A DNA stretch of 64,000 nucleotides from positions 806,001 through 870,000 of the forward strand of contig NZ_CP023408.1 of NCBI RefSeq assembly GCF_003665435.1, given 5' to 3'. The stretch comes from Streptomyces fungicidicus (lineage in GTDB: Bacteria > Actinomycetota > Actinomycetes > Streptomycetales > Streptomycetaceae). Made by a program: the position numbers and the translations under genes. This document shows positions 33,356 to 41,405 of the stretch, piece after piece. Under the pieces are notes generated by a model, which saw only the letters and a program-made list of their open reading frames with translations, searched no databases and was not told the DNA's origin. Every line of letters starts with the position of its first letter. Position 1 is the stretch's first letter.

Positions 33356-33613
33356 TCAGCCGACGTTGCCGTTGACGTACTCGTTCAGCGCCTGGCCCGG
33401 CCGGAGGATGACCACGGAGTCGTCGAGCTGGAAGGCACCGAACCCGATGACCGTGACGCTCTCGCCCCTCTTGAGGCCCTCGGCGATCACCCCGGGGCGC
33501 TCCACCGTGCCGAAGAGCGCGTCGATCACCCGCCCGACCTGATCCGGCGCCAACTCCGCACCTGTCCCTGCCATTTTGCGTGCGGCGGCTTCGGCCAAGG
33601 CGTTCTTGTCCAT
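33356..33613 (-). CDS. Shortened HU-family DNA-binding protein
   Basis: This 85-residue HU-like protein has MDKNALAEAAARKMAGTGAE followed by QVGRVIDALFGTV (helical dimer core) and RGESVTVIGFGAF, the well-known turn before the beta arm. Normal HU then has the RNPRTG arm that wraps DNA. Here the rest is only QLDDSVVILRPGQALNEYVN and four residues, so the arm sequence is absent. AAGGAAG is ideally spaced before the ATG. It may form a dimer with weak or no DNA wrapping, or act on other HU proteins. The TerD fusion gene lies downstream in the same direction. Confidence 0.75.
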   Translation of the reverse strand: MDKNALAEAAARKMAGTGAELAPDQVGRVIDALFGTVERPGVIAEGLKRGESVTVIGFGAFQLDDSVVILRPGQALNEYVNGNVG

Positions 33614-33848
33614 GACTTCCTTTCTGAAGCAGCGAGAAGGCGTCTCCATCAGAGCGCGCTCCGCCGTTTGCTGGGGTGACAGCGGCAACCAAGCGCAGAG
33701 CGGCCCCTCGGGTCTGAGAGCACGACGCCGAGGGGAACGGGACGACCGGCGGGTGGTCATGCCCAGTGGCTCGCCTTGCGTCGAGCAATTCGTCGTGCTC
33801 CACCAGGGATTCACTTGAATTTCCGCTCACGCCGCCGGTCGAGGGCGG

Positions 33849-34064
33849 TTATTTCTCGTAGTTCGCAAGCGCCAGGCCGAGGGCGAAGAAGGTGGGAGCC
33901 CACTCCCCGACAAAGATTCCCCAGCGGTCGGCGCGCTCCTCACCCTTCTTCTCCACACGCAGGGACGCGCTCCAGGAGACGACGGTCAGGCCGATGGAGA
34001 TGAATCCTGCAGCGTACGCGTGCTCGGACCGGATCCCTGATTCGTGCAGCTTCTTTACGATCAC
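33849..34064 (-). CDS. Small membrane protein of unknown function
   Basis: The 71-residue product starts (GTG) with IVKKLHESGIRSEHAYAAGF. It has two hydrophobic helices (about 17-33 and 50-66) separated by a charged loop (RVEKKGEERADR). Similar short proteins recur in streptomycetes without known function. The frame extends to a TTG at 34100, but the GTG at 34064 gives a better hydrophobic pattern. The ribosome site is weak. Confidence 0.55.
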   Translation of the reverse strand: MIVKKLHESGIRSEHAYAAGFISIGLTVVSWSASLRVEKKGEERADRWGIFVGEWAPTFFALGLALANYEK

Positions 34065-34257
34065 AGCGGCTCTCGCTTTCGTGGTGGGGGAGCGGGCCAA
34101 CCATTTACGGCCACTACACCCTCACCACCAGGAGGCCGCCAGTGGACAGGCCCGGTCGGGTCAGTGCCGTGTCCTGTCCCTGGCCCTCGGCTCGGCCGCA
34201 CGCTCGCTGGTCGGACCCTGGAGCCACGACGAGCAACGGCCAAGAGTTGCGACTGTC

Positions 34258-35385
34258 CTACGGAGCCGGGCTGATGGCGCCGTTGGTGTCCATGTTGAAG
34301 ATGCCCTGGGTCTTGCCGTCGACCTTGAGGTGCTTGAGCCAGTGCTTCGAGAGGTTGTGCACGTTCTTGTGCTGCATCTCCCACACCACCGAGTGTCCGG
34401 CGCAGTCCAGCTTGACCATCAGCTTGTGGTCGCCCCCGATGGCGTTGTACAGCGCGGGGACCGAGAAGTTGAGTTCCGGGTCTTCGCTGGACGTGTTCGC
34501 CTGCCTGTCGTGTTCTCCGTACGCGATGAGCACCGGCACGCTGCCGCCGAGGACGCCACCCTGCGCCGCGGTGGTCCTGTTCCAGCCCCAACGGACGAAG
34601 TTCCTGATGCGGTTGAGGCCTTCACCTTCTGGCCCCCACGTGCTGCCGACCGGATCGCTTTGCATGATCGCGTCCCACACCACGTGCTCCATCGCGGGTT
34701 CGCGCTGGCCCGCGCAGAGCGCCTCGTTGCCCCACCCGTTCCAGGTTCCCGATTTCGTGCTCACGGACATGGGGAAGCCGGGCCGCGGCAGCGGGTCGGG
34801 GGCGTTCGACGTGCCGTCGGGCGGGAAGATCGGCGCCAGCAGGAACAGGCTGGACACCTTCCCGGGGTTCTTGACCGCGTACGGCCCCATCGTGAATGCG
34901 GCCGCAGACCAGCCGATGAAGGCGACCTTCTCCACCTTGCGCTCGCGGATGATCCACTCCACGACGGTGTTCAGCTCGTCCCGGTCGCTGTTCGAGTTGG
35001 TCAGCTGGAACGGGTAGTTCGGCGGACCTGGCGTGAAACCCGGCGGTCTCGGCTTGAGAAGGTGCTGCTGAGCGGGGTTGACGTTGCGAGGGTCGTCCAT
35101 CTTCGGCCGAGGCGACAGCCCTGAGCCCTGGAGGTCCATCATGAAGACGTCGTAACCGGCCTTTGCCAGCGCGTCGGCCCAGCTGTACGACTTGTACTCG
35201 AGATCGAAGCCCGGGAGCACCGGAATGCTCCGGCCGTGGAGCATCAGCACTGCCGTGCGCTCGTCGGCGTGGCCGGGAGGCGTGCCGTCGCGCTCCCGCA
35301 CGAAGAGCTGCACCTGTTCCCCCTCGTTCGCGCCGGGGACGGTGGACTTGTGGGGTATGGCATGGTTGTGCACTTCTACGGGCAT
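34258..35385 (-). CDS. Alpha/beta hydrolase
   Basis: This 375-residue cytoplasmic alpha/beta hydrolase has an oxyanion-hole segment LMLHGRSIPV, a nucleophile elbow FIGWSAAAF, and a late GHS (DCAGHSVVWE) for the catalytic histidine. The elbow reads G-W-S-A-A instead of G-x-S-x-G, seen in some esterases. There is no signal peptide. The ATG at 35385 follows AAGGGA. Substrate unknown. Confidence 0.82.
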   Translation of the reverse strand: MPVEVHNHAIPHKSTVPGANEGEQVQLFVRERDGTPPGHADERTAVLMLHGRSIPVLPGFDLEYKSYSWADALAKAGYDVFMMDLQGSGLSPRPKMDDPRNVNPAQQHLLKPRPPGFTPGPPNYPFQLTNSNSDRDELNTVVEWIIRERKVEKVAFIGWSAAAFTMGPYAVKNPGKVSSLFLLAPIFPPDGTSNAPDPLPRPGFPMSVSTKSGTWNGWGNEALCAGQREPAMEHVVWDAIMQSDPVGSTWGPEGEGLNRIRNFVRWGWNRTTAAQGGVLGGSVPVLIAYGEHDRQANTSSEDPELNFSVPALYNAIGGDHKLMVKLDCAGHSVVWEMQHKNVHNLSKHWLKHLKVDGKTQGIFNMDTNGAISPAP

Positions 35386-35756
35386 GGGGATCCCTTCTGC
35401 TCGGCCGGAGCGTCGTCGCCCTGCGAGAACCACGCTCAATGCGCGGTACCGTCCGCGCCACAACAGGGAGGCCAGCCGTGTGACGTGCACGTTCGCCAGG
35501 CCGGCGGCCTCCTGATGCGGTGGCCGTCCTCGAACAGCGGCAGCGCCGCCCGCCACCCCTATCCGGGTGCGGGACGTCGAGATCCTCGGGCTTCGGCCGG
35601 CAGACGGCCGACACCGCGCTGGTCGACGCTGCCCCCGATTCAACGGTTCGCCGACGATCGTGGTGTCGGGTGGCCCGCCCGGGGAGCGTGAGAGGGGTTC
35701 TGCCGGCGGAGGCACATGGCGTGGGGAGCGCACGCGAACTGATTATGATCTTGGGC
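35386..35756. other. Intergenic region with a leaderless-type promoter
   Basis: This 371-base divergent gap separates the hydrolase start and the small helical-protein gene. The only clear element is TATGAT at 35744-35749 on the plus strand, an excellent -10 ending seven bases before the next ATG. No ribosome site precedes that ATG, suggesting a leaderless transcript. No convincing -35 was found. Confidence 0.45.
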
Positions 35757-36053
35757 ATGTCTGTGCAGAGCTCTGACAAGCCCCTTTCCCGCAAGCAGAG
35801 GCTTCAGGAGAAGCAGCGCCGCCAGTTGGCGGTGGTCGACACCGTCGACAAGGCCGAGGCGAAGGTCCGCAAGGCAGAGGTCGAGCTGGCTGGGGCTGTC
35901 GCCGAGGCCGTGCAGGTGTTCGGGGACGAGCAGTCGGCGTCCGAAGGGCTCGACATGCCGGTCGCGGCGATCCGCCGTTTCCTCGACATGGTGCGGGACG
36001 AACCGGCCGGCGCCGGCGAAGTCGCTGAGGAGGAGGCAGTGGACTCGCCGTAA
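35757..36053 (+). CDS. Small charged helical protein, probably leaderless
   Basis: This 98-residue protein has a basic N-terminus (KPLSRKQRLQEKQRRQ) and an Ala/Glu/Lys/Val heptad-like segment (VDKAEAKVRKAEVELAGAVA) consistent with a coiled coil. A possible helix-turn-helix follows (SASEGLDMPVAAIRRFLDMV). The end is acidic. I do not recognise a family. It could be a small DNA-binding or structural protein. TATGAT lies seven bases before the ATG and there is no ribosome site, so translation probably starts at the mRNA 5' end. An ATG 12 bases upstream is possible. Confidence 0.6.
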   Translation: MSVQSSDKPLSRKQRLQEKQRRQLAVVDTVDKAEAKVRKAEVELAGAVAEAVQVFGDEQSASEGLDMPVAAIRRFLDMVRDEPAGAGEVAEEEAVDSP

Positions 36054-36192
36054 GCCGACCCGAGCGATCGACCTCCCCTCGACGGCATGCCGGTGGCTTC
36101 TTCTACGCTCACCACCGTGACAGGGCGGCGTCGACGAGGTCGTCGACCCGCTCGTTCCGCACGTCGGTGAGGGATGCCGCCGGCCGCCCGGG

Positions 36193-38448
36193 TCAGTCCT
36201 GGGACCGCGCGGAACTGGTCAAACTCTCCCGCAACCAGTCGTGGCGGAACTGGTAGGCCGGCCCCGCCGCTCTCAGGAGGTTGCGGCGCCGGGCGTCCTC
36301 GAGAAAGGACACCAGACGCACCGGGGTGCCCTCACTGATGGAGAGCTGGACGGCGGAGAGAGCGGCGGCGACGCCCAGATTTCCGACCGGCCCGGCGAAG
36401 AGGCAGGCCCACAGCCCGGCAATGCCACCGACCACGACGCCCTTCCAGACGCCGTACTCGTAGGCCGCGAGCGAGCCGGCGAACACCGCGATGGCGACTC
36501 CCGTCAGGAGACCGAGTGCCAGCCTCAGCCCGATGTGGTGCCGCCACACGGCCTGCGGACTGACCGCCCGGGTTTCCGTCACAGGGCGCCGGCTGAGACG
36601 GTCCCTGAGTTCGTCGTACTGGGGTCCTGAACCGGTGCCGAGGATGGTCCCGGCCACCAGTTTGTAGCCGCGGCTGCTCACCAGCGTCGTGCCGAATCCG
36701 AGCGGAAGTGCGGCGAGATAGGCAAGCCAGGCAGGCAACGGGTCGCTCCCGGGCAGTTGGAAAGCCAACCAGGACGTGGTTCCCGACAACAGCCAGATGA
36801 AGGCGCCCAAGGCCACGGCGCCGGGCGGGAAGATGTCGCGCCACCCGGCGCTGGGGAGGGGCTGCTCGTCGCTGAGCTCCGCATGACGCTGGGCGGCGAG
36901 TAAGCCTCCGACGATTGCGCAGGGGGGCGCGAGCAGACACGCCCACACCGGGCCGGTCGTCCCCCACAGCGTGAAGAGGCCGCTCACTCCGTACAGCAGA
37001 CCGATGACGGCCCCGACGAGGATCACCCTGGGCCGGCGGTCCGTCCAGGTGGGGATGTCCCACCAGCGCAGCTCACGGTCTGCCTGGTTCCGGGTGACTT
37101 GCGTGGCGAGGTAGCGCAGCGTCCGTTCCGCGGTCTCGGATGAGTACCGTGGGCGCGGGCGTCCCCGTCTCGGGGTGTACGCGGCCGAGACCAACTGGTC
37201 CAGGAGGTGGTCCTGGAGTGACCGGGTGCTGGGAAAGCGGACGGTGTCCAGCAGTTCGTCCACAGGACGTCCACCGGTGTCGGCGTAGATGTCCCGGACC
37301 AGGCTTACCGCCAGCGGACTGGCCAACGTCTCGGTCACCGCACTGTCGGGTTCGTCCTGAAGTCTGCGGTTGAGTTCCTGCCAGCCGGGCGGGGCCGGAG
37401 TCGGCAGGGCATTCATCAGATAGGCGCTGGCGTCCTTGGCGCACACCGGCTGGATCTCCAGCGCCGCGGCTCCGCTCAGCCGCTGCCGCCTGCCAGTGAG
37501 AGCCCTGGCCCGCGAAACCACCACAACACGGAAGCTGGCCAACTCCAACGCGCCCAACATGGCGGCGCGTTGCTTCCCACCGACCTCGTCGAGCCCGTCC
37601 AGGAACAGCGAGATCCGCCCGTCCGCCAGCAGCTCCCTCGCCCGTACGACCCCTCCTCTGTTCCGGAAAAGGGTGTACTCGCGGGAGATCCGGCCTGCCG
37701 CCCAGGCGGTCACATCCTCCTCATCTGGATCCCAGCCAAAGGGCGTGAGCATCACCGGCACGGGGATATGGGGCCTTACCTCGGGCGCCGCCTTCGCACG
37801 GTGCTTGAGCGCCTCCCGGATCAGCAGCACCGCGGCAGACGTCTTGCCCACCGCCGGCTCACCCACGAGCAGCAGTCGACCGGAAGCCAACCCACCGTAG
37901 ACCGCGTGCAGTGCGGGCAGAGCTCCGCCCCGGTGCAGAATGTCGCGGGTGACTGCGGCGCACCCGGGCAGTGGGGCGAAACGGGCGCGGCCGTCGTCGG
38001 CGATCGCCCCTTCGATCCGGCCCGCCACTCTGCGTTTGGTCACCTGCCATCGCACCGGAAGGGGCGCAGGCTCCAAGAGCCGCCGCAGCGTGGCCTCCTC
38101 CTCCCACTCCTTGCGCACGGCCTTGGCCAGCTCATCGGCGGCGACGTCCAGCGGGGGGCGTGGGGCGGCGGACTGTTGCACCTGGATGAACTTGCGGATC
38201 AACAGGTACCCGGTATTGGCCAAGCCGCCGCTGTGGGCAGTGGCGTTCCCGGTACGGCTCACGTGCACCGAGCCTGCGGGCCCTGAGTCAGGTCCGGCAT
38301 AGTCGGGTACCGCGGTGGCGTCTTCGCGGGGGCCGGCATCGCAGACTTCAGGCGCGGCTGCCTTCGCCCCTTGGCTTTCGGCTGCGGCCTCGGAGAAGAC
38401 ACCAGGGGCGCCGTCCGGGGTACGGCGCCGACGAGGCCATCTCACCAT
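36193..38448 (-). CDS. NACHT-type STAND NTPase with C-terminal membrane domain
   Basis: This 751-residue NLR-like ATPase has a low-complexity N-terminus with motif VHVSRTGNATAHSGGLANTG at 61-80. Walker A is GEPAVGKT at 196-203, Walker B is SLFLDGLDEV at 280-289 with the acidic pair of NACHT domains, and a VVVSRARALTG sensor segment follows. From about 475 to 700 there are some six to eight hydrophobic helices in place of a repeat sensor domain. The end is FRHDWLRESL. One TTA codon (Leu 516, 36901-36903) suggests bldA-dependent expression. The upstream gene encodes a small membrane protein with two copies of the same N-terminal motif. Defence or signalling is inference. Confidence 0.85.
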   Translation of the reverse strand: MVRWPRRRRTPDGAPGVFSEAAAESQGAKAAAPEVCDAGPREDATAVPDYAGPDSGPAGSVHVSRTGNATAHSGGLANTGYLLIRKFIQVQQSAAPRPPLDVAADELAKAVRKEWEEEATLRRLLEPAPLPVRWQVTKRRVAGRIEGAIADDGRARFAPLPGCAAVTRDILHRGGALPALHAVYGGLASGRLLLVGEPAVGKTSAAVLLIREALKHRAKAAPEVRPHIPVPVMLTPFGWDPDEEDVTAWAAGRISREYTLFRNRGGVVRARELLADGRISLFLDGLDEVGGKQRAAMLGALELASFRVVVVSRARALTGRRQRLSGAAALEIQPVCAKDASAYLMNALPTPAPPGWQELNRRLQDEPDSAVTETLASPLAVSLVRDIYADTGGRPVDELLDTVRFPSTRSLQDHLLDQLVSAAYTPRRGRPRPRYSSETAERTLRYLATQVTRNQADRELRWWDIPTWTDRRPRVILVGAVIGLLYGVSGLFTLWGTTGPVWACLLAPPCAIVGGLLAAQRHAELSDEQPLPSAGWRDIFPPGAVALGAFIWLLSGTTSWLAFQLPGSDPLPAWLAYLAALPLGFGTTLVSSRGYKLVAGTILGTGSGPQYDELRDRLSRRPVTETRAVSPQAVWRHHIGLRLALGLLTGVAIAVFAGSLAAYEYGVWKGVVVGGIAGLWACLFAGPVGNLGVAAALSAVQLSISEGTPVRLVSFLEDARRRNLLRAAGPAYQFRHDWLRESLTSSARSQD

Positions 38449-38489
38449 CGGCCAGAACCTCCCGCATGCTGTGGCCTTCGAGGGCCCGG

Positions 38490-38855
38490 TCAGCTGAAGT
38501 CGATACCCGAATTCGCGTTACTGCCGGTACCGTCCGAGGTGGCGTCGCCGGTTCGCTCCACCCGAATCGACCCATTCCCGGCTTCCCGCGGGCGTCGCAC
38601 GCCGGATGACGCCCGGCCTCCACCGGTCGCCTCGGCCCTCCCCGTATCGGTCACGACAATCCCGCCTTGCGAGTGGGAGGTTGAGGACTGCAACAATGCC
38701 CAGACCAGGGCCGCGACGCCAGTGGCGCCCTGGACCGACGCGGCAACCAACTGGCCGGTATCCGGATTGTCCAGCAGCCAGAAGAACGGCGTCGATGCCG
38801 TCAGCACGACCGCGACCACGATGACCGTGATCTTCCTGCCTCGCGACATGGTCAC
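38490..38855 (-). CDS. Small membrane protein with two signalling-motif copies
   Basis: This 121-residue protein starts with GTG after GGGAGGG. It has two hydrophobic helices (about 8-28 and 34-56) with a short loop, then a soluble tail with two copies of a Gly/Asn/Thr-rich motif. Copy A is at 66-86 (VVTDTGRAEATGGGRASSGV) and copy B at 97-118 (RVERTGDATSDGTGSNANSG). The neighbouring NACHT gene carries a third copy. The stop is 41 bases from the NACHT start, so they are co-transcribed. By analogy with amyloid-type motif pairs of bacterial NLR systems, homotypic motif contact could link the two. This is unproven. Confidence 0.65.
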   Translation of the reverse strand: MTMSRGRKITVIVVAVVLTASTPFFWLLDNPDTGQLVAASVQGATGVAALVWALLQSSTSHSQGGIVVTDTGRAEATGGGRASSGVRRPREAGNGSIRVERTGDATSDGTGSNANSGIDFS

Positions 38856-39085
38856 TCGTCCCTCCCACCAGCCGACGAACGCCTGCCTTCAGCAGCATCG
38901 GACGAACTCCGCCGGTACGCAAGGACGCCGCCGCACGTCCACCGGTTCCTACCAACTCAGAGCTCAAATAGAAGACTTGCCAGACAATCCGATCGCATCG
39001 AGGAGCTCGTCATTCCCTGCACAATCGCCCAGCCCGGCCTGGATGTTCCGGCTCACTCACCACGCGCCGCAGCTGTGCTCACCGC

Positions 39086-39124
39086 GGCCGGCTGCCGCGA
39101 CGTCGTGCGATGCGGCAGCCGGCC
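39086..39124. terminator. 13-bp perfect hairpin
   Basis: GGCCGGCTGCCGC at 39086-39098 pairs perfectly with 39112-39124 around a 13-base loop. It lies 41 bases after the stop of the minus-strand gene at 39166 and is well placed as its terminator. A separate 16-base perfect palindrome (39163-39178) covers that stop codon. The 310 bases between 38856 and 39165 hold no gene. Confidence 0.6.
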
Positions 39125-39165
39125 TGAGACAACCGGGCGCCGGAGGCCTGCCGGGGCGGTGACCG

Positions 39166-39480
39166 TCAGGCCTGACGGGGCCTGTTGAGTGCGCGGATGG
39201 CGACGTCGTATGCCATGCCCGCGATCGCGAGGGTGACGGCCGGCCAGACCACGCTGGGCTGGATGTGTCCGGTCGCGATCGCGGCGGTCAGTCCGCCACC
39301 GCCACCGACGGCCGTGATCGTGGGGATTGCTGGCAGCTTGGGGGCGGGTACCTCGACACGCCACACACGGCGGCGTCCACCCTCTGCGGTCGTGCTGTCG
39401 CCGATGGCAGCACCTTGCTGTGGGAGATTGCCGGCGTTCGGGCGCTGAGGGGTCCGATCCGTGCGACGCTGGGAAGGCAT
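39166..39480 (-). CDS. Small membrane protein of unknown function
   Basis: This 104-residue protein has a basic, polar N-terminus (SQRRTDRTPQRPN) and one or two hydrophobic helices near residues 55-95, with a GGGGGLTAA turn between them. Ends with NRPRQA. The ATG at 39480 follows GGAG by six bases, which supports it over the in-frame ATG at 39492. No family recognised. It lies in the run of minus-strand genes between the sigma-factor/carrier pair and the NACHT gene. Confidence 0.55.
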   Translation of the reverse strand: MPSQRRTDRTPQRPNAGNLPQQGAAIGDSTTAEGGRRRVWRVEVPAPKLPAIPTITAVGGGGGLTAAIATGHIQPSVVWPAVTLAIAGMAYDVAIRALNRPRQA

Positions 39481-39701
39481 GTAACGCTCCATGGCTGAGT
39501 ACTGGCCGTGCTCGGGTTGTATGGGGCTTTGCGCAGCGGGTGGGTGCTTGGCGCGCCTAAGAACCCACAGCGCGCCCACCCCTTTACTCTGGGGTTCTCA
39601 TCGTCGTCTCCTTCGAGCCACGTGGCTCCTTGTGCCGGAACTCGCGCACTGGGTCCTTGGTTCCGGACCACAGAGACTGCTCGGCGCGCAGCCATTCACC
39701 G

Positions 39702-40025
39702 TCATCTCTCTCTCGTGGTGAGTTGCTGGACGCGGGCGGCTCGGCTGTGTGCTGGTTCGTCTGCGGACTCCATGTGGATCGACGCTTGCTGGATACGGAC
39801 TCGGACCCGGCGCAGACGCGATCTGTCGAGGTACGGCCATGCGATGGCCAGCCTCGCCGTACCGATGGCAGCGCCGACGACGGCGTACACGCCGGCTCCC
39901 GTGGGAGTGCCGAATCCCGTGGAGAGCGCGCTCCAGACACCGACGAGAATCACGATGGCCGCATAGCCGCCCAGCTGGTGATGTGCCATCATGCGATCCA
40001 CAGCCGTCTGATGCAGGTCAGCCAC
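39702..40025 (-). CDS. Small two-helix membrane protein of unknown function
   Basis: This 107-residue product starts at GTG (VADLHQTAVDRMMAHHQLGG). Two hydrophobic helices occupy about 19-40 and 45-63, separated by a GTPTGAG turn. The tail is basic, RSRLRRVRVRIQQ, and probably cytoplasmic. A GAGGAG lies about 11 bases before the GTG, somewhat far. No family recognised. It follows the carrier-protein gene in the same direction after 133 bases. Confidence 0.55.
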   Translation of the reverse strand: MADLHQTAVDRMMAHHQLGGYAAIVILVGVWSALSTGFGTPTGAGVYAVVGAAIGTARLAIAWPYLDRSRLRRVRVRIQQASIHMESADEPAHSRAARVQQLTTRER

Positions 40026-40158
40026 CGCGTATACAGGGCTCCTCTTCCGGCGTCAGCCGTGTACTCCGCCATCGCCTCGTACAGTTCCGCGCGACGCCGG
40101 CGAGAGTGATCCCTACGCCGCGCGTCAGGGCGATGGGCAGGGATCGCCTTCGTACGGC

Positions 40159-40809
40159 TCAACTCCAGGGTTTTGCGCTCGCTCTCCCGGTGCCGTCCTT
40201 GGCTCCTGGAACGGCCTGCGAGGCGGCGGCAGCCGCAGAATCCTCCTTGGCCGGAGGAGCCAACAGAGCTGCGATTTTGGCCGGCGTGCGCTCGTCGAAC
40301 AGCGCGTGAACCCCGAACTCGAAGCCCAGTGCGGACCGGAGGCGACTGAGGAGGCGGATCGCCAGAATGGAATCGCCACCGAGAGCGAAGAAGTCGTCGT
40401 CGATACCGACCTCAGGCAGCTCCAGGACTTCTGCGAAAGCTGTGCAGAGGATTTTCTCCAGTGGAGTCGTCGGCGCGCGGCCACGCGTCCTTGCGGCGGG
40501 CCTGAAATCCGAGAGGGCAGAGTCCGTGCGGTTGGGTTGAACGTCGCCCCTTGCTGGCAGGGTGTTCTTGACCTTGAGGACCGCCTTGATGTCGTCAGCC
40601 ATCTGGAGCACGAGGTCCAGGCGGGGGGTGAGGTCGAGACCGTCAGGGACTTCCCAGAGCGACTCGTCCGAAAGGATCGGATGGCTTCCGTCCGCCGCGG
40701 CTCCTTCAATGAGCGCCTGCAGGCTGTCACCTGCTTCGGTCCACTCGTAGATGTGGGGGTTATCAGCGATTAGTCCGTCAGTTCTGCCGGGCTTGTCGTT
40801 CTCGGTCAT
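40159..40809 (-). CDS. Carrier protein with extra N-terminal domain, paired with a sigma factor
   Basis: This 216-residue protein has a clear peptidyl/acyl carrier domain at about 112-185: TPLEKILCTAFAEVLELP, then VGIDDDFFALGGDSILAIRL with the phosphopantetheine serine at residue 147, and HALFDERTPAKIAALL. The first 100 residues (SLQALIEGAAADGSHPILSD and on) are not a known NRPS domain to me. The end is an Ala/Lys-rich tail. The ATG overlaps the stop of the sigma-factor gene (ATGA), so the pair is translationally coupled. No NRPS or PKS enzyme is nearby. A stand-alone carrier linked to a sigma factor is unusual. Confidence 0.78.
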   Translation of the reverse strand: MTENDKPGRTDGLIADNPHIYEWTEAGDSLQALIEGAAADGSHPILSDESLWEVPDGLDLTPRLDLVLQMADDIKAVLKVKNTLPARGDVQPNRTDSALSDFRPAARTRGRAPTTPLEKILCTAFAEVLELPEVGIDDDFFALGGDSILAIRLLSRLRSALGFEFGVHALFDERTPAKIAALLAPPAKEDSAAAAASQAVPGAKDGTGRASAKPWS

Positions 40810-41405
40810 TTGATGTCCCCCTCTGCACTTTCCGTCTTCTGGTCCCTTGGAACGAGGTCAGGAGCCAGCTCCCGGAGCATTCGTTGGGCTTTCACCTTGC
40901 CCCTGCTGCTGTGTTGCCGTTCGGTGCCCCACTTGACGTCCTTCAACGTCGCGCGTTCCCGGGGGTTGTATCCATCGGCCTCCAGGCCGATCGAGGCTCT
41001 GTACACAGGCGCCATCGCCTGTAACGACTCGATGATGCGGCGAGTGTTCTCGTCGGACACCACCTTCTGATGTGGAAGTTCGGAAGGGGAGGTGACCAGC
41101 TCAGAGGCAGAGTCGTCGATGTCGGGCCGCAAGCCGAGCCTGGCGAGCAGAGCCCGGCCGTTCATCTGCTTTCTGATCAACGTGCAAGCCATGTTGAGGA
41201 CCGTTTGGCGAAAGAACGCCTCCGGATGTCTCAACCTTCCCCGCTGCGCCGCCTCCAGGACCACGGCCATGGCTGCGTGAGTCACATCGCGCGCATCCTC
41301 GTATCCCAGTTTCAGCCGCGAGCAAGCGGCGATGCCCGACTTCCAGTTGCCCAGGTAGAACTCCGAGAACAGGGTCGGATCAGCGAGCGGATGTGTATCG
41401 GACAC
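40806..41405 (-). CDS. Divergent sigma-70 family (ECF-like) sigma factor
   Basis: This 199-residue protein with the size of an ECF sigma factor has SRLKLGYEDARDVTHAAMAV followed by HPEAFFRQTVLNMACTLIRK, matching sigma region 2. The C-terminal half, a region 4 candidate, has a poorly conserved helix-turn-helix (YNPRERATLKDVKWGTERQH). An anti-sigma gene is not adjacent. The GTG start at 41405 has only a weak upstream purine stretch. The stop overlaps the start of the carrier-protein gene. It could control its own operon or a remote biosynthetic locus, which I cannot tell from the sequence. Confidence 0.7.
   Translation of the reverse strand: MSDTHPLADPTLFSEFYLGNWKSGIAACSRLKLGYEDARDVTHAAMAVVLEAAQRGRLRHPEAFFRQTVLNMACTLIRKQMNGRALLARLGLRPDIDDSASELVTSPSELPHQKVVSDENTRRIIESLQAMAPVYRASIGLEADGYNPRERATLKDVKWGTERQHSSRGKVKAQRMLRELAPDLVPRDQKTESAEGDIK

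Noticed and set aside
33001-33830. Extended N-terminus for the TerD fusion protein
   Set aside because: The frame is open, but the sequence lacks coding character, overlaps the well-defined HU-like gene, and a GGAA-supported ATG at 32999 precedes the TerD domain exactly.
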